Part shown: positions 17,848 through 26,295 of the stretch, in pieces
How positions within the stretch are numbered: position 1 is the first letter of the stretch
Layout of the letters: each line of letters starts with the position of its first letter
DNA from: Erythrobacter aurantius
Lineage (GTDB): Bacteria; Pseudomonadota; Alphaproteobacteria; Sphingomonadales; Sphingomonadaceae
NCBI RefSeq assembly: GCF_023823125.1
Contig: NZ_CP090949.1
Location: 1,202,001-1,266,000 of the forward strand
Reading direction: 5' to 3'
Length of the DNA stretch: 64,000 nucleotides
The notes under the pieces: model-generated
What the model was told of the DNA's origin: nothing
Database searches by the model: none
Seen by the model: only the letters and a program-made list of their open reading frames with translations
Translations under genes and position numbers: made by a program

Positions 17848-18876
17848 TTAGGCGTCGGGAAGCTGGCCCATCAGTTCGTTGGCAGCATCGGCAAAGCGCG
17901 GATCCTGAGCCAGCTGTTCGTAAAGCGTGCGGGCAATCGCGTGGTTCCCCAGTGCCGCCTCCGTCTCTGCTTCCAGCAGAGTTGAGGCGGGGAATTCGCG
18001 CTTCCATTCGGAAGGCAGCGACTGCAGGATTTCGCGCGATTTCGGCCAGTTGCCCCTGATCGCGTTGAGGCGGGCCGAGGCAAAGCGCAATTGCGGGAAG
18101 TCCGGATGTTGCGCCAGCGCCTCGTTCAGCGCAGCTTCGGCTTCGGGCAGTTGCTTCAGGTCGAGCTGCAATCCTACGACATTTGCGCGGGGGATGGCGA
18201 AATCAGGGTGGGTTTCGACCACGCGTTGATACGTTGCCAAGGCGCCTTCGAGATCGCCTGCAGCAATCAGGCTTTCACCTTGCACCAGCTGTGCTTCGTA
18301 GTGATCGGGGTCAGCTGCCAGCGCGTCTGCGATATGAAGGTCAGCGGCCTCCCAATTGCCTTCCCAGGCTGCGAGGCGCGCGGCTTTGGCGTGGAGGTCT
18401 GCCGATTGCGGGTGACGCCTCAACGCTTCGTCGATCAAGGCAATGGCCTGATCATTCTCGCCTTCCTCCATTGCCGCCCAGACCAGCAACAGATCGCGTT
18501 CTTCGGCAAGAGTGGGATAGCCCGGCCATTGTTCGATCACGTCGCGCGCTTTCCAGGCGTGACCTTGCAGGATCAGCGAACGCGCGCGCAGCGTCATCCA
18601 TTCGGGAGTTTCTCCCTGTTTTGCCTCAAGTTCGCGCAAATAGCGTTCGGCGGAATAGCCATCCCCCAATTGAACCATGACCTTCGCCAGCAGCGCCGCA
18701 TTTTCCGGCGTAGCCCCGTCGTGATCGCGTAGCGCCAGAAGGCCATCGCGAGCATCCATAAACCGGTTTTCCGCGATTGCGGCTTCGATCTGGGCCATGC
18801 TCGCGGGCGGAGTATCATCGCAGCCGCCGAGCATCACCGTGGCGAAAAGGAGCAAAGGGGCAAGTTTTCTGACCAT
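17848..18876 (-). CDS. Tetratricopeptide-repeat lipoprotein
   Basis: A 342-residue protein with a lipobox 'MLGGC' (Cys19) and repeated helical pairs typical of TPRs, for example 'AIALIDEALRRHPQSADLHA' and 'AEAALNEALAQHPDFPQLRFA' (shown in part). It is probably anchored in the envelope and acts as a protein-binding scaffold. It lies downstream of a PEP-CTERM protein gene in the same direction, but a strong terminator separates them. PEP-CTERM systems include TPR lipoproteins (PrsT-like), so a link to envelope protein sorting is possible. That link is inference from position only. Confidence 0.75.
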   Translation of the reverse strand: MVRKLAPLLLFATVMLGGCDDTPPASMAQIEAAIAENRFMDARDGLLALRDHDGATPENAALLAKVMVQLGDGYSAERYLRELEAKQGETPEWMTLRARSLILQGHAWKARDVIEQWPGYPTLAEERDLLLVWAAMEEGENDQAIALIDEALRRHPQSADLHAKAARLAAWEGNWEAADLHIADALAADPDHYEAQLVQGESLIAAGDLEGALATYQRVVETHPDFAIPRANVVGLQLDLKQLPEAEAALNEALAQHPDFPQLRFASARLNAIRGNWPKSREILQSLPSEWKREFPASTLLEAETEAALGNHAIARTLYEQLAQDPRFADAANELMGQLPDA

Positions 18877-18924
18877 GACGATCCCGCCATAACGGGAAAA
18901 GGTTAGCGGTCGCTTTCAAACAAA

Positions 18925-18949
18925 AAAGGGAGCCGGATCGGCTCCCTTT
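18925..18949 (-). terminator. Rho-independent terminator after PEP-CTERM gene
   Basis: A perfect 10-bp stem, AAAGGGAGCC (18925-18934) with GGCTCCCTTT (18940-18949), encloses a 5-nt loop. Read on the minus strand it runs into a T-rich tail, the form of an intrinsic terminator for the gene ending at 18977. It separates that gene from the TPR lipoprotein. Confidence 0.85.
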
Positions 18950-18976
18950 CTCGTTCAGCAGTCAGATTGCCACAGT

Positions 18977-19756
18977 TCAGGCTTCGGACTTTGCTTTCTT
19001 GCGCCGGCGCCCACCTAGCGCGGCCGCCGCGCCGAGACCGAGGATCAGCAGCGTGCTGGGCTCGGGCACCGGAGTGCCGCTCGAACCGCCGGAAGTCGAA
19101 CCGCCAGAGGTAGAACCGCCCGAGCTCGATCCGGTGCCGCCCGAACTGGTCGAGGTGCCGCCAGAGGTGGAAGTGGTGCCGCCCGAAGACGAAGTAGTCG
19201 TGGTCGAGCCGCCCGAAGTCGAGGTGGTCGAACCACCGCTCGAAGTGGAGGTCGTGCCGCCGCTGGTCGAAGTCGAGGTGTAGCCACCGCTGGTCGAGGA
19301 CGAAGTGCCCTTCTTCGACGAACCCTTCTTCGATCCCTTCTTGGAACCCTTCTTGGCGTCGCCACCCGTCGTGCTGCTGCCATAATAGCCGCCGCTGCTG
19401 GTCGAGCTGGCCGAACCCTTCTTCGAAGAGCCTTTCTTCGAGCCCTTCTTCGAACCTTTCTTGGCATCGCCGCCGCTGCTGGTGCCGTAATAGCCGCCGC
19501 TGCTCGAGCTGCCTGCCGAACCCTTCTTGGATCCCTTCTTGGAACCCTTCTTCGACTTCGACTTCTGAGCGACCTCATCCAGCATGTCGAGGGCGTTGAA
19601 ATTGCCGTAGCCTTCGATCTCGCCGAAGTCGCTCATGGTGATGCTGCTGCCAGTCTTGGGCAGTTCCGCCGCATGGGCCGGCATTTCGATCCCGGTCACA
19701 CTCATCGCAAGAGCTGCGCCGAGGAACGAGGTTTCCTTCAAACGTTGACGTTTCAT
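18977..19756 (-). CDS. PEP-CTERM sorted protein with Lys-Lys-Gly-Ser repeats
   Basis: The ATG at 19756 has a strong Shine-Dalgarno (GGGGGTAAG) upstream, giving 259 residues. A signal peptide ('LGAALAMSVTGIEMPAHA') is followed by a short acidic part, then blocks of KKGS repeats alternating with 'SSGGYYG' motifs, then a long Ser/Thr/Gly linker. It ends in a canonical PEP-CTERM signal: 'VPEPSTLLILGLGAAAAL', then 'GGRRRKK'. PEP-CTERM proteins are processed at the membrane by an exosortase and are often exported to the surface or biofilm matrix. No exosortase gene is in this window. The very basic repeats could bind anionic polysaccharide or DNA; that is speculation. Confidence 0.88.
   Translation of the reverse strand: MKRQRLKETSFLGAALAMSVTGIEMPAHAAELPKTGSSITMSDFGEIEGYGNFNALDMLDEVAQKSKSKKGSKKGSKKGSAGSSSSGGYYGTSSGGDAKKGSKKGSKKGSSKKGSASSTSSGGYYGSSTTGGDAKKGSKKGSKKGSSKKGTSSSTSGGYTSTSTSGGTTSTSSGGSTTSTSGGSTTTTSSSGGTTSTSGGTSTSSGGTGSSSGGSTSGGSTSGGSSGTPVPEPSTLLILGLGAAAALGGRRRKKAKSEA
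19305..19566 (-). repeat. Coding tandem repeats (KKGS blocks) in PEP-CTERM gene
   Basis: Three blocks each begin with two or three KKGS units and continue into a Ser/Gly stretch; the first two end in 'GGYYG' and the third in 'GGY'. The period is roughly 35 codons. The DNA shows repeated CCCTTCTT-type stretches on the plus strand. Such arrays can expand or contract by slippage and may be mis-assembled. Confidence 0.75.
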
Positions 19757-19904
19757 CTGACTTACCCCCAAACGCTTTTTAGCGTTGAAACTGTGGCTGT
19801 TGGTCTCGTGTTGTGTTGACTGACCTAACGGAATGCCGTCCTCAAGCGCTCAGAATGCCGCGTCTCATTACGGGGCAAACACGTACCGGAATCGTTAACG
19901 CCGC

Positions 19905-22262
19905 TCAGGCTGCGATCGGTTTTGCGAAACGGAACAGGTCGCGATGCTGCTCGGGCACCTTCATTCTTTCGCTGTCGCTGATCCCCATCGCTGCATGGGA
20001 TTCAAACGCCAGCGTGTCGTGGAACCACGGCATGGTGTAGGTGAAGTAGAGCAGCGGCCGTCCGTGCGAGGCACGGCACGGCATGCCGCCATGATACGTC
20101 CGATAATCGAACACCAGCGCGCTACCTGCCTTGGTGTAGAAGATGTGCGGATCGCCTTCCCATTCCTCGTCCTTGGCCGTCGTATGGGTGCCTTCCCAAA
20201 GCTGAGTGCCGCCAGCTTCCTCGTCGAGATCGATCAGCGGGATCAGGATGGTGGTTGCATAACAGGGGACATTGGCATTGCCCGCGTCGGTGTTGAACAG
20301 GAGAGGGTGTTCACGGTGCACATGCTGCATCCGTGCACCTTCGTAGGTGGTGACCGAACCGAAGGCGTGCAGAACGGGCTTTTCGCCCATGACCCGCTGT
20401 AACGTGTCGAGCAGGACCGGGTTGGCATAAACGCCCGGATTGTCGAACGGCTCCTGCAGGCGGATCGGCACGGTAAAGCGCTTGTCGCCGACGTTGTTGG
20501 GCTTGCCCAGCTCGCTCGATTGCCAGTCGCTGACTCTTTCATCGAGAGCGCTGCGCAATTCGGCGACAACATCGGCGTTCAACAGATCCTCGATCAGCAC
20601 GACGCCGCGATCCGCAAGCAAATGGGCAGCTTTGGACACCACCTTGGGATCGCGGTTCGACACCGTCAGATGCGCATAGCTTGTCGTCTCACCCAGCGAA
20701 GGAGCTGCAGGAGCTTCCTCGAACTTGTCGGCGATCATGCGCTGGGCAGGGGCGAAATGCGGATCGAGCTTCGCAGCCTTACGAGCCGCAGTTTCCGCGC
20801 GATCCTCGTCACCGAGGTTGAAGAACGCCAGCGCCAACGCGAACAGGCGCGGGGCGCTTTCCCCGAACTCGCGAATTGCATGGTCCATCAATTGCAGCGC
20901 CTGCGCGTGGTACTCGAGCCGCAACAAGAGCTGCGCCACTCCGCAATCGAACTGGTTTTCCGAACCGTCCGGGAAGTACGCCCGGTACGCCTCCATATAG
21001 GTTTCATAGAGCTGCGCCCGGTCGATTTCCTCTTCACCCTGTTCAATGTTGAACAGCAGGTGCGGAATGCAGGCGGCGGCGACATCGGGATCGAATTTCG
21101 AAAACCGGATCAGCGCCATCGCCTGGCGGATCGACATGTCTTCGGCGGTGTTCTCGATCAGTTCGATGATCTCGTGCGCATCGTAAGGGTTGAAGTCCTT
21201 GAGCAGCGCCAGAGCGGTTTCACGCGTGCGACCGAGCGAAAGCTCCTGCCACTTCTTCTTGCCGGGCAGCGACAGCAGGCTGCAGCTGAAATTGGCGTCC
21301 TTGTGGCGCTGCGACTGCATGTCGCCGCCATAGGCGCGGAACATTTCGCCGAAGATGTGGAGGTTGGTGTAATGCGCGAAATAGGTGTCGAAGATGAGCG
21401 GGCTTTCAAGCTCGAACTCCGATGGATCTGAATAGGCAAGATCGCCAGCCAGCAGCAGCAGTGGCGTGTCGCGATCGAGGAACTTCTCGATGAATTCCAT
21501 GCAGATTTGCGGGACGACGACATGGAAATCGCCCGGACGCTTCGCATAGCTGTGGATCGCTGCGTCGATGATCGGATGGCCGGTCGGCGTATCGTCTTTG
21601 ATCGGGCGGCTCTGGAAACGCTCGCTGATCGACTGGAACGAGGTGATCGGCCGGTCGAGGAACTTGCGCTCGGTCGATTCCGTCTGGACGAAAACCTGTT
21701 CGATCTGGTGGTTCTTGATGCGGAACATATTGGCCGCGATTGAATCGAACAGGTAATTGGCCACGATAATGACCGGACGATCCGCGAAATCGGCGGGTTT
21801 GAATTCGCCATCCGCCTTGCGGATCACCGGATCGGGTTCGATCAGAAGCTGCGCAAAATCCAGCACGCCGCTTTCCACCAGCGGCGCAAACCGGTCCTTT
21901 TTGCGCCAACCTTCAATGTTCTTTTCAGAACCGTCGGTGAGCAGATAGGTGAATTCGGGGCAGGGATCATCGTCTGAGAAGTGGTAGTTGAACAGGCGAT
22001 TGAGGAATTGCCAGGCAAACCGCCCGCTGCCGCCACCCAGTTCGATCACCACCGGAGGCTTGCTGTTCCCTTCCGCCATCAGTTCCTTGAAAAAGGATGC
22101 GACGATCGAGGCATAGGTATCGGCACAAAAGGCATTGGATGTGCTGCGCTGGGGCACGATCTTGTTGGACCAGGCGGCAGGGCCGGCTTCCATGTAGAAA
22201 CGATGCAGCAGCGACCAGACGATGGATTCATCAAACCGCGTGAACTTCTGAACGATTGGCAT
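19905..22262 (-). CDS. MidA-like methyltransferase - TPR - phytanoyl-CoA dioxygenase-like fusion protein
   Basis: A 785-residue protein. The ATG at 22262 follows GGGGGCT. Residues about 60-200 resemble a MidA/NDUFAF7-type SAM-dependent methyltransferase ('VVIELGGGSGRFAWQFLNRL', later 'VIIVANYLFDSIAANMF'). Residues about 430-520 look like TPR helices ('GDEDRAETAARKAAKLDPHF'). The last 250 residues look like a PhyH-type Fe(II)/2-oxoglutarate dioxygenase, with possible iron ligands in 'QHVHREHPLLF' (His-x-Glu) and 'YRTYHGGMP', and a possible 2-oxoglutarate Arg in 'HGRPLLYFTY'. No signal peptide is seen, so it should be cytosolic. Domain calls are from pattern memory. A combined protein-modifying or small-molecule tailoring role is possible. 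Confidence 0.65.
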   Translation of the reverse strand: MPIVQKFTRFDESIVWSLLHRFYMEAGPAAWSNKIVPQRSTSNAFCADTYASIVASFFKELMAEGNSKPPVVIELGGGSGRFAWQFLNRLFNYHFSDDDPCPEFTYLLTDGSEKNIEGWRKKDRFAPLVESGVLDFAQLLIEPDPVIRKADGEFKPADFADRPVIIVANYLFDSIAANMFRIKNHQIEQVFVQTESTERKFLDRPITSFQSISERFQSRPIKDDTPTGHPIIDAAIHSYAKRPGDFHVVVPQICMEFIEKFLDRDTPLLLLAGDLAYSDPSEFELESPLIFDTYFAHYTNLHIFGEMFRAYGGDMQSQRHKDANFSCSLLSLPGKKKWQELSLGRTRETALALLKDFNPYDAHEIIELIENTAEDMSIRQAMALIRFSKFDPDVAAACIPHLLFNIEQGEEEIDRAQLYETYMEAYRAYFPDGSENQFDCGVAQLLLRLEYHAQALQLMDHAIREFGESAPRLFALALAFFNLGDEDRAETAARKAAKLDPHFAPAQRMIADKFEEAPAAPSLGETTSYAHLTVSNRDPKVVSKAAHLLADRGVVLIEDLLNADVVAELRSALDERVSDWQSSELGKPNNVGDKRFTVPIRLQEPFDNPGVYANPVLLDTLQRVMGEKPVLHAFGSVTTYEGARMQHVHREHPLLFNTDAGNANVPCYATTILIPLIDLDEEAGGTQLWEGTHTTAKDEEWEGDPHIFYTKAGSALVFDYRTYHGGMPCRASHGRPLLYFTYTMPWFHDTLAFESHAAMGISDSERMKVPEQHRDLFRFAKPIAA

Positions 22263-22500
22263 GTGCCAGCCCCCAATGTTAACCAGTGGGTGAAAGGCAG
22301 ACGGCCCATCTACGTTACACCCGATACTCCCTTCCTTAACGTTGTGGCGTAAACTATTCGTAAGCAGACCGATTGGTCAGGGCGCGCGTGCAACACGTGT
22401 GCTTTTTCGCATTGCGCGAAAGACCGGGAATCAACCATTTCCCAAGCGGTAACGTCTGGGCTAGTGTCTGAGCATTGAAGTGCAGCGATAGGGGGAATTC

Positions 22501-24477
22501 GTGAGCGACAACGCGCCTGCCGATGGCAAGGCGACCTCCATTTTCCTGAGCTATTCGCGCGCCGACCAGCAGCAGATCCTGCCGCTTATCTCAGCTCTGG
22601 AAAGCCATGGCTTCGATGTCTGGTGGGACGGATTGCTGAAGGGGGGCGACCGCTTCCTCCAGGTGACCGAAAACGCGCTGGAAACCGCCGACGTGGTGCT
22701 GGTGGCGTGGACCGAGACTTCCGCCAATTCCGACTGGGTGCGCGACGAGGCGACACGGGGTCGCGATCGCAAATGCCTTTTGTCGATCACGTTGGACGGC
22801 ACAGAACCACCGCTTGGGTTCCGACAGATCCAGTATCTTGATGTTTCGGGCGAGGGCGACGTGCCCGATCGTCCGGGATTTGCCCGGGTGCTGGAAGCTT
22901 TGGGCAAGGCGGGAACAGCACGTCCGGATTTGCCGGCTGCGGCTTTAGGTGCCGTGCCCGTGGCTCCATCACTAGCAGAACCGGCTGTCAGCCGCCGCGC
23001 TGCCCTGATTGCCGGTGGCGCAGCACTAGCGGCGACAGCCGGTGGGGTAGTGGCATGGCAGACCGGGGCGCTGGACCCACTGTTCGGCGGTGATGCGGGG
23101 CGCCCCAACAGCATCGCGGTTATGGCGTTCGAAAACCTCTCCAACGATCCGGACCAGGAGTATTTTTCCGCCGGGCTGGCCGAAGAATTGCGCAGCATCC
23201 TGAGTCTGAACCGGCAGCTTTCCGTCGCGGCCCAGACATCGTCTGACAAATTCGCGACCGGTGATCAGACGGCAAGTGCGATTGCTTCCGCGCTGGGCGT
23301 TGCCAATGTTCTTGAAGGAAGCGTGCGGCGCGCAGGCGATCGTTTGCGTGTAAGCGTCCGATTGATCGACGGAGCAACCGATCTCGACGTCTGGTCGGAC
23401 GTGTTTGATCGCGAGCTCGACGATGTGCTGTTGGTGCAGACCGAAATCGCGACCCGGGTGGTGGACTCGCTGGTCGCCAGCATTGCTGCGGGCGATCCGG
23501 CCGGGACGGCGCGGATTGGCGGTACCAACAATTCAAAGGCTCTCGATGCCTATTTGCAAGGTGCTGACCTTTACAACCGTGCGGAGGGAGACGAAGCCTC
23601 GGATCGGGCCGCACTTGCGGCGCTCGATCAGGCGATTGCGATCGATCCGGACTATGGCGCCGCCCATGCCATGCGATCACGAGTGCTGACGGCTGTTGGC
23701 AATCGCCATGCATCGGGGGAGGAACTGAAGGCCTATTATCGTAATGCGATGGAAGCGGCGCAAAGGGCAATCGAACTCGCTCCCGATCTGGCCGATGGCC
23801 ACGCCGCGCTCGGTGCGGCCTTTGCAAATGGCCAGCTGGACATCGCCGCTGCGAAATCCCCTTACGAACGCAGCTTTGATCTTGGGTACGGCAATGCTCG
23901 GATATTGATGAGTTATACGCTGTTTGCTTCGTATATCGGTGCCTTTGGCAAGGGCCGCGATGCGGTTGCCCGTGCCGAACGGCTTGATCCTCTCAACGCG
24001 CCGGTGTTTCGCGCCGAGGCCGTGCTTGAATTCGCCGCAAGGGATTACCTAAAGGCGGCCGAAGCGGCGCGGCGTTCGCTTTCGCTTGATGAAGGCACCA
24101 GCATTGCAAATCGTATCCTCGGTGACATTGCCCGCTTCGAGGGTCGCAATGACGAAGCCCGCGCCTTCTACGAAAGCGAGCCGAGCCTACATGCTAAGCT
24201 GGCCGGTCTGGCCATGCTTGAACGGCAGTCTGGCAACGCCGAAGCTGCTGAGCAGGCATTCGCAGCCATGATCGAGCGTTATGGCGATAACAGCCTCTAC
24301 CAACAGGCCCAGGTGCTGGCCCAATGGGGCAAAACCGAAGAGGCGTTGGCCGTGCTGGAGCGCGCCTATGCAGCAGGGGACGCAGGGCTTGTTCTGTCGC
24401 GTTCGGACCAGAATCTCGATCCTGTTCGACAATCGCAAAAGTTTGAGTCATTACTGCAACGTCTCGGTTTTGGTTGA
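22501..24477 (+). CDS. TIR domain - transmembrane - TolB-like - TPR protein
   Basis: The GTG at 22501 follows AGGGGGAATTC; the product is 658 residues. Residues 12-125 form a TIR domain ('SIFLSYSRADQQQ', 'GFDVWWDGLLKGGDRF'), with Glu83 in 'NSDWVRDE' at the position of the NADase glutamate. A helix near 161-182 ('RRAALIAGGAALAATAGGVV') probably crosses the membrane. Residues about 205-340 match the TolB-like N domain seen in adenylate-cyclase-related and sphingomonad signalling proteins ('AVMAFENLSNDPDQEYFSAG'), followed by TPR-like helices to the end. So the TIR part faces the cytoplasm and the TPR part the periplasm. It could act in NAD-based signalling or as a scaffold. Confidence 0.82.
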   Translation: MSDNAPADGKATSIFLSYSRADQQQILPLISALESHGFDVWWDGLLKGGDRFLQVTENALETADVVLVAWTETSANSDWVRDEATRGRDRKCLLSITLDGTEPPLGFRQIQYLDVSGEGDVPDRPGFARVLEALGKAGTARPDLPAAALGAVPVAPSLAEPAVSRRAALIAGGAALAATAGGVVAWQTGALDPLFGGDAGRPNSIAVMAFENLSNDPDQEYFSAGLAEELRSILSLNRQLSVAAQTSSDKFATGDQTASAIASALGVANVLEGSVRRAGDRLRVSVRLIDGATDLDVWSDVFDRELDDVLLVQTEIATRVVDSLVASIAAGDPAGTARIGGTNNSKALDAYLQGADLYNRAEGDEASDRAALAALDQAIAIDPDYGAAHAMRSRVLTAVGNRHASGEELKAYYRNAMEAAQRAIELAPDLADGHAALGAAFANGQLDIAAAKSPYERSFDLGYGNARILMSYTLFASYIGAFGKGRDAVARAERLDPLNAPVFRAEAVLEFAARDYLKAAEAARRSLSLDEGTSIANRILGDIARFEGRNDEARAFYESEPSLHAKLAGLAMLERQSGNAEAAEQAFAAMIERYGDNSLYQQAQVLAQWGKTEEALAVLERAYAAGDAGLVLSRSDQNLDPVRQSQKFESLLQRLGFG

Positions 24478-24498
24478 GACGAGGAAACAGGGGTAACT

Positions 24499-24735
24499 AT
24501 GAAGAAGAATATCCTGATGACTGCCGCCATCGCGCTTGCGACCGGTCTGGCGGCTTGCGCACCGGCTGCGGAAGAAGCTGAAGCGCCCGAAGCGACCGAA
24601 GTTGTCGAAGAAGCCACTGAAGCCGAAGCACCTGCAGAAGAAGCAGCGATGACCGGCGAAGAAACCGCTGCGACCGAAGGTGAGGGCGAAGGCGATGGTT
24701 CGCTGGATCCCGAGGGCAACCCGGTTGATCAGTAA
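24499..24735 (+). CDS. Small acidic lipoprotein
   Basis: A 78-residue protein. The ATG follows GAGGAAACAGGGG at good spacing. The lipoprotein signal ends in 'GLAAC' (Cys20). The mature part is almost entirely Glu, Ala, Thr and Gly ('EAPEATEVVEEATEAEAPAEE'-like), hence highly acidic and probably disordered. It lies 21 nt after the TIR-TPR gene and 42 nt before the protease gene on the same strand, suggesting one transcript. Function unknown; similar acidic lipoproteins are common in sphingomonads. Confidence 0.75.
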   Translation: MKKNILMTAAIALATGLAACAPAAEEAEAPEATEVVEEATEAEAPAEEAAMTGEETAATEGEGEGDGSLDPEGNPVDQ

Positions 24736-24777
24736 TCTGCAAGCTTTGATTTCGCATTGCCTTCGCTGGCGGAGACA

Positions 24778-26259
24778 ATGCGCTTGAACGTCTTGCGCGA
24801 TATCCAGAGGCTCGGAAGCTCGCTGCTTCTGAGCCTCTGTTGTTTTGCCTGCCTCAATTTGATCGCGCTGCCAGCGGCACACGCTCAAAGCCCGCAGGCC
24901 GATGCCGACGCCGCCTATGCCGCTATTGTCGAGGAACTGTGGGAAGACGAACAGGCAGAATTTCAGCGGTTCTACAGCAAATTGACGCCTGAAGGCGTTG
25001 CCGTGTTTTCGCGGGTCATAATGAGCATGGACGAGGGACAGCGTGGCACTCTGGCCCTGAAACTGGCCCGTTCGCCGACTGAAACCTCGAACAGCTTTCT
25101 GGCTTTGTATGACGGCTTCGCGCCTGAGGGATTCTCGGGTGCCGTGGCGCGATTGAGACAGCAGGGATACGAGAACTGGGACATCCTGCTGGCCGCACTC
25201 GCTGTTGATGGCCCAGATGCCGTGCGGCTTGAATTTGACGAAGCCCAAACGGTGCGATGCGTGGGTGTGCCTTACCGTGACGAATTCGGAAACCTGCCGG
25301 AGAATTACGAACCGCCAGAAGGTGCGAACCTGTGCAGCGAGGAACTGACGAGGTTTCGAAACACATATTTCGATACCACGCGAGCGCTGGTCAGGGGTTA
25401 CCGGCTTGGGCCTGACGAGGCGCTTTATCAGGCGCAGTTCATGCTCTTCGGGCCGAGCACCGAAGCCTACAAGACGGATGACGCGCGTCTTCAGCAGCAA
25501 GAGCAATACGGGCGGCCGCTGGAAGATTGGGAAATCAATCACACCTGCGGAGCCGTCTATCTTGGAGACCGGTTCGTGCTGACCGCGGCGCATTGCGTGG
25601 TGACCAGCCTCAGCAATGAACGGTTCTTCGCCGGTCGCCGGGTGCGGCTTGGAACGCATTCGATCACGGGCATGGATAACATCATTCCGATCCGTACCGT
25701 CGTGACTCATGCAGGCTATGATCCCCGGACACTGAAGAACGACATCGCTCTGATCCAATTGGAGCACGCCCCGCGTTCGTCGCGGGTTACCGAGGTTATA
25801 TTGCCATCGTCGCCGGACTATGTGCCTGAGCCGAATAATCTTCTGATGAGTGGGTGGGGTTACATGAAGCCGACGGAAAGCACGGACAATCCGCGCGCTC
25901 TCGACGGAGAGTTTCAGGCAAAGGCGGCGGAAACCTTGCAGGGTGGGAGGATCCAGGTCTTTTCGGTCGATGTGTGCAAGAACAACAGGGTCTTTCGTCG
26001 CAACCGCATTCGCATCCAGCCAGGCCAGCTTTGTGCAGGCAGCCGGGTGGGGGTCGACAGTTGCCGGGGCGACAGCGGCGGCCCGGTTGTCGAAACGCGG
26101 AGCAACACGCTGGTGGGCCTTGTGTCAGGCGGGAAGGGTTGCGGCCTTTTCAACACGCCTTCGGTCTATGTCGATATCGCCTATTATCTCGACTGGATAG
26201 AACGGGCCAAACGCCTTGCACTCAGGTCCGCTGCCCAGACACGGCGCACCGCCCCCTGA
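24778..26259 (+). CDS. Secreted trypsin-like serine protease (S1 family) with N-terminal extension
   Basis: I choose ATG 24778 (GGAG 8 nt upstream) over the TTG at 24757; length 493 residues. A signal peptide ends at '...ALPAAHAQ'. About 200 residues of unassigned helical sequence precede the protease domain. The catalytic triad is complete: His272 in 'LTAAHC', Asp322 in 'NDIAL' and Ser433 in 'GDSGGP'. Asp427, six residues before the serine, predicts trypsin-like cleavage after Arg or Lys. The domain begins near 'NHTCGAVYLGDRFVLTAAHC', and cysteines are placed for disulfides, fitting the periplasm or outside. Its position between a TIR-TPR gene and a SLOG-like membrane gene is unusual. Confidence 0.88.
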   Translation: MRLNVLRDIQRLGSSLLLSLCCFACLNLIALPAAHAQSPQADADAAYAAIVEELWEDEQAEFQRFYSKLTPEGVAVFSRVIMSMDEGQRGTLALKLARSPTETSNSFLALYDGFAPEGFSGAVARLRQQGYENWDILLAALAVDGPDAVRLEFDEAQTVRCVGVPYRDEFGNLPENYEPPEGANLCSEELTRFRNTYFDTTRALVRGYRLGPDEALYQAQFMLFGPSTEAYKTDDARLQQQEQYGRPLEDWEINHTCGAVYLGDRFVLTAAHCVVTSLSNERFFAGRRVRLGTHSITGMDNIIPIRTVVTHAGYDPRTLKNDIALIQLEHAPRSSRVTEVILPSSPDYVPEPNNLLMSGWGYMKPTESTDNPRALDGEFQAKAAETLQGGRIQVFSVDVCKNNRVFRRNRIRIQPGQLCAGSRVGVDSCRGDSGGPVVETRSNTLVGLVSGGKGCGLFNTPSVYVDIAYYLDWIERAKRLALRSAAQTRRTAP

Positions 26260-26295
26260 TCATGGCAAAAACCGGGGTGGGCACGCGCCACACGG

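Noticed and set aside
19305..19566. Possible CRISPR array or intergenic repeat
   Set aside because: The repeats are in frame and encode KKGS blocks with variable length; no conserved unique spacers.
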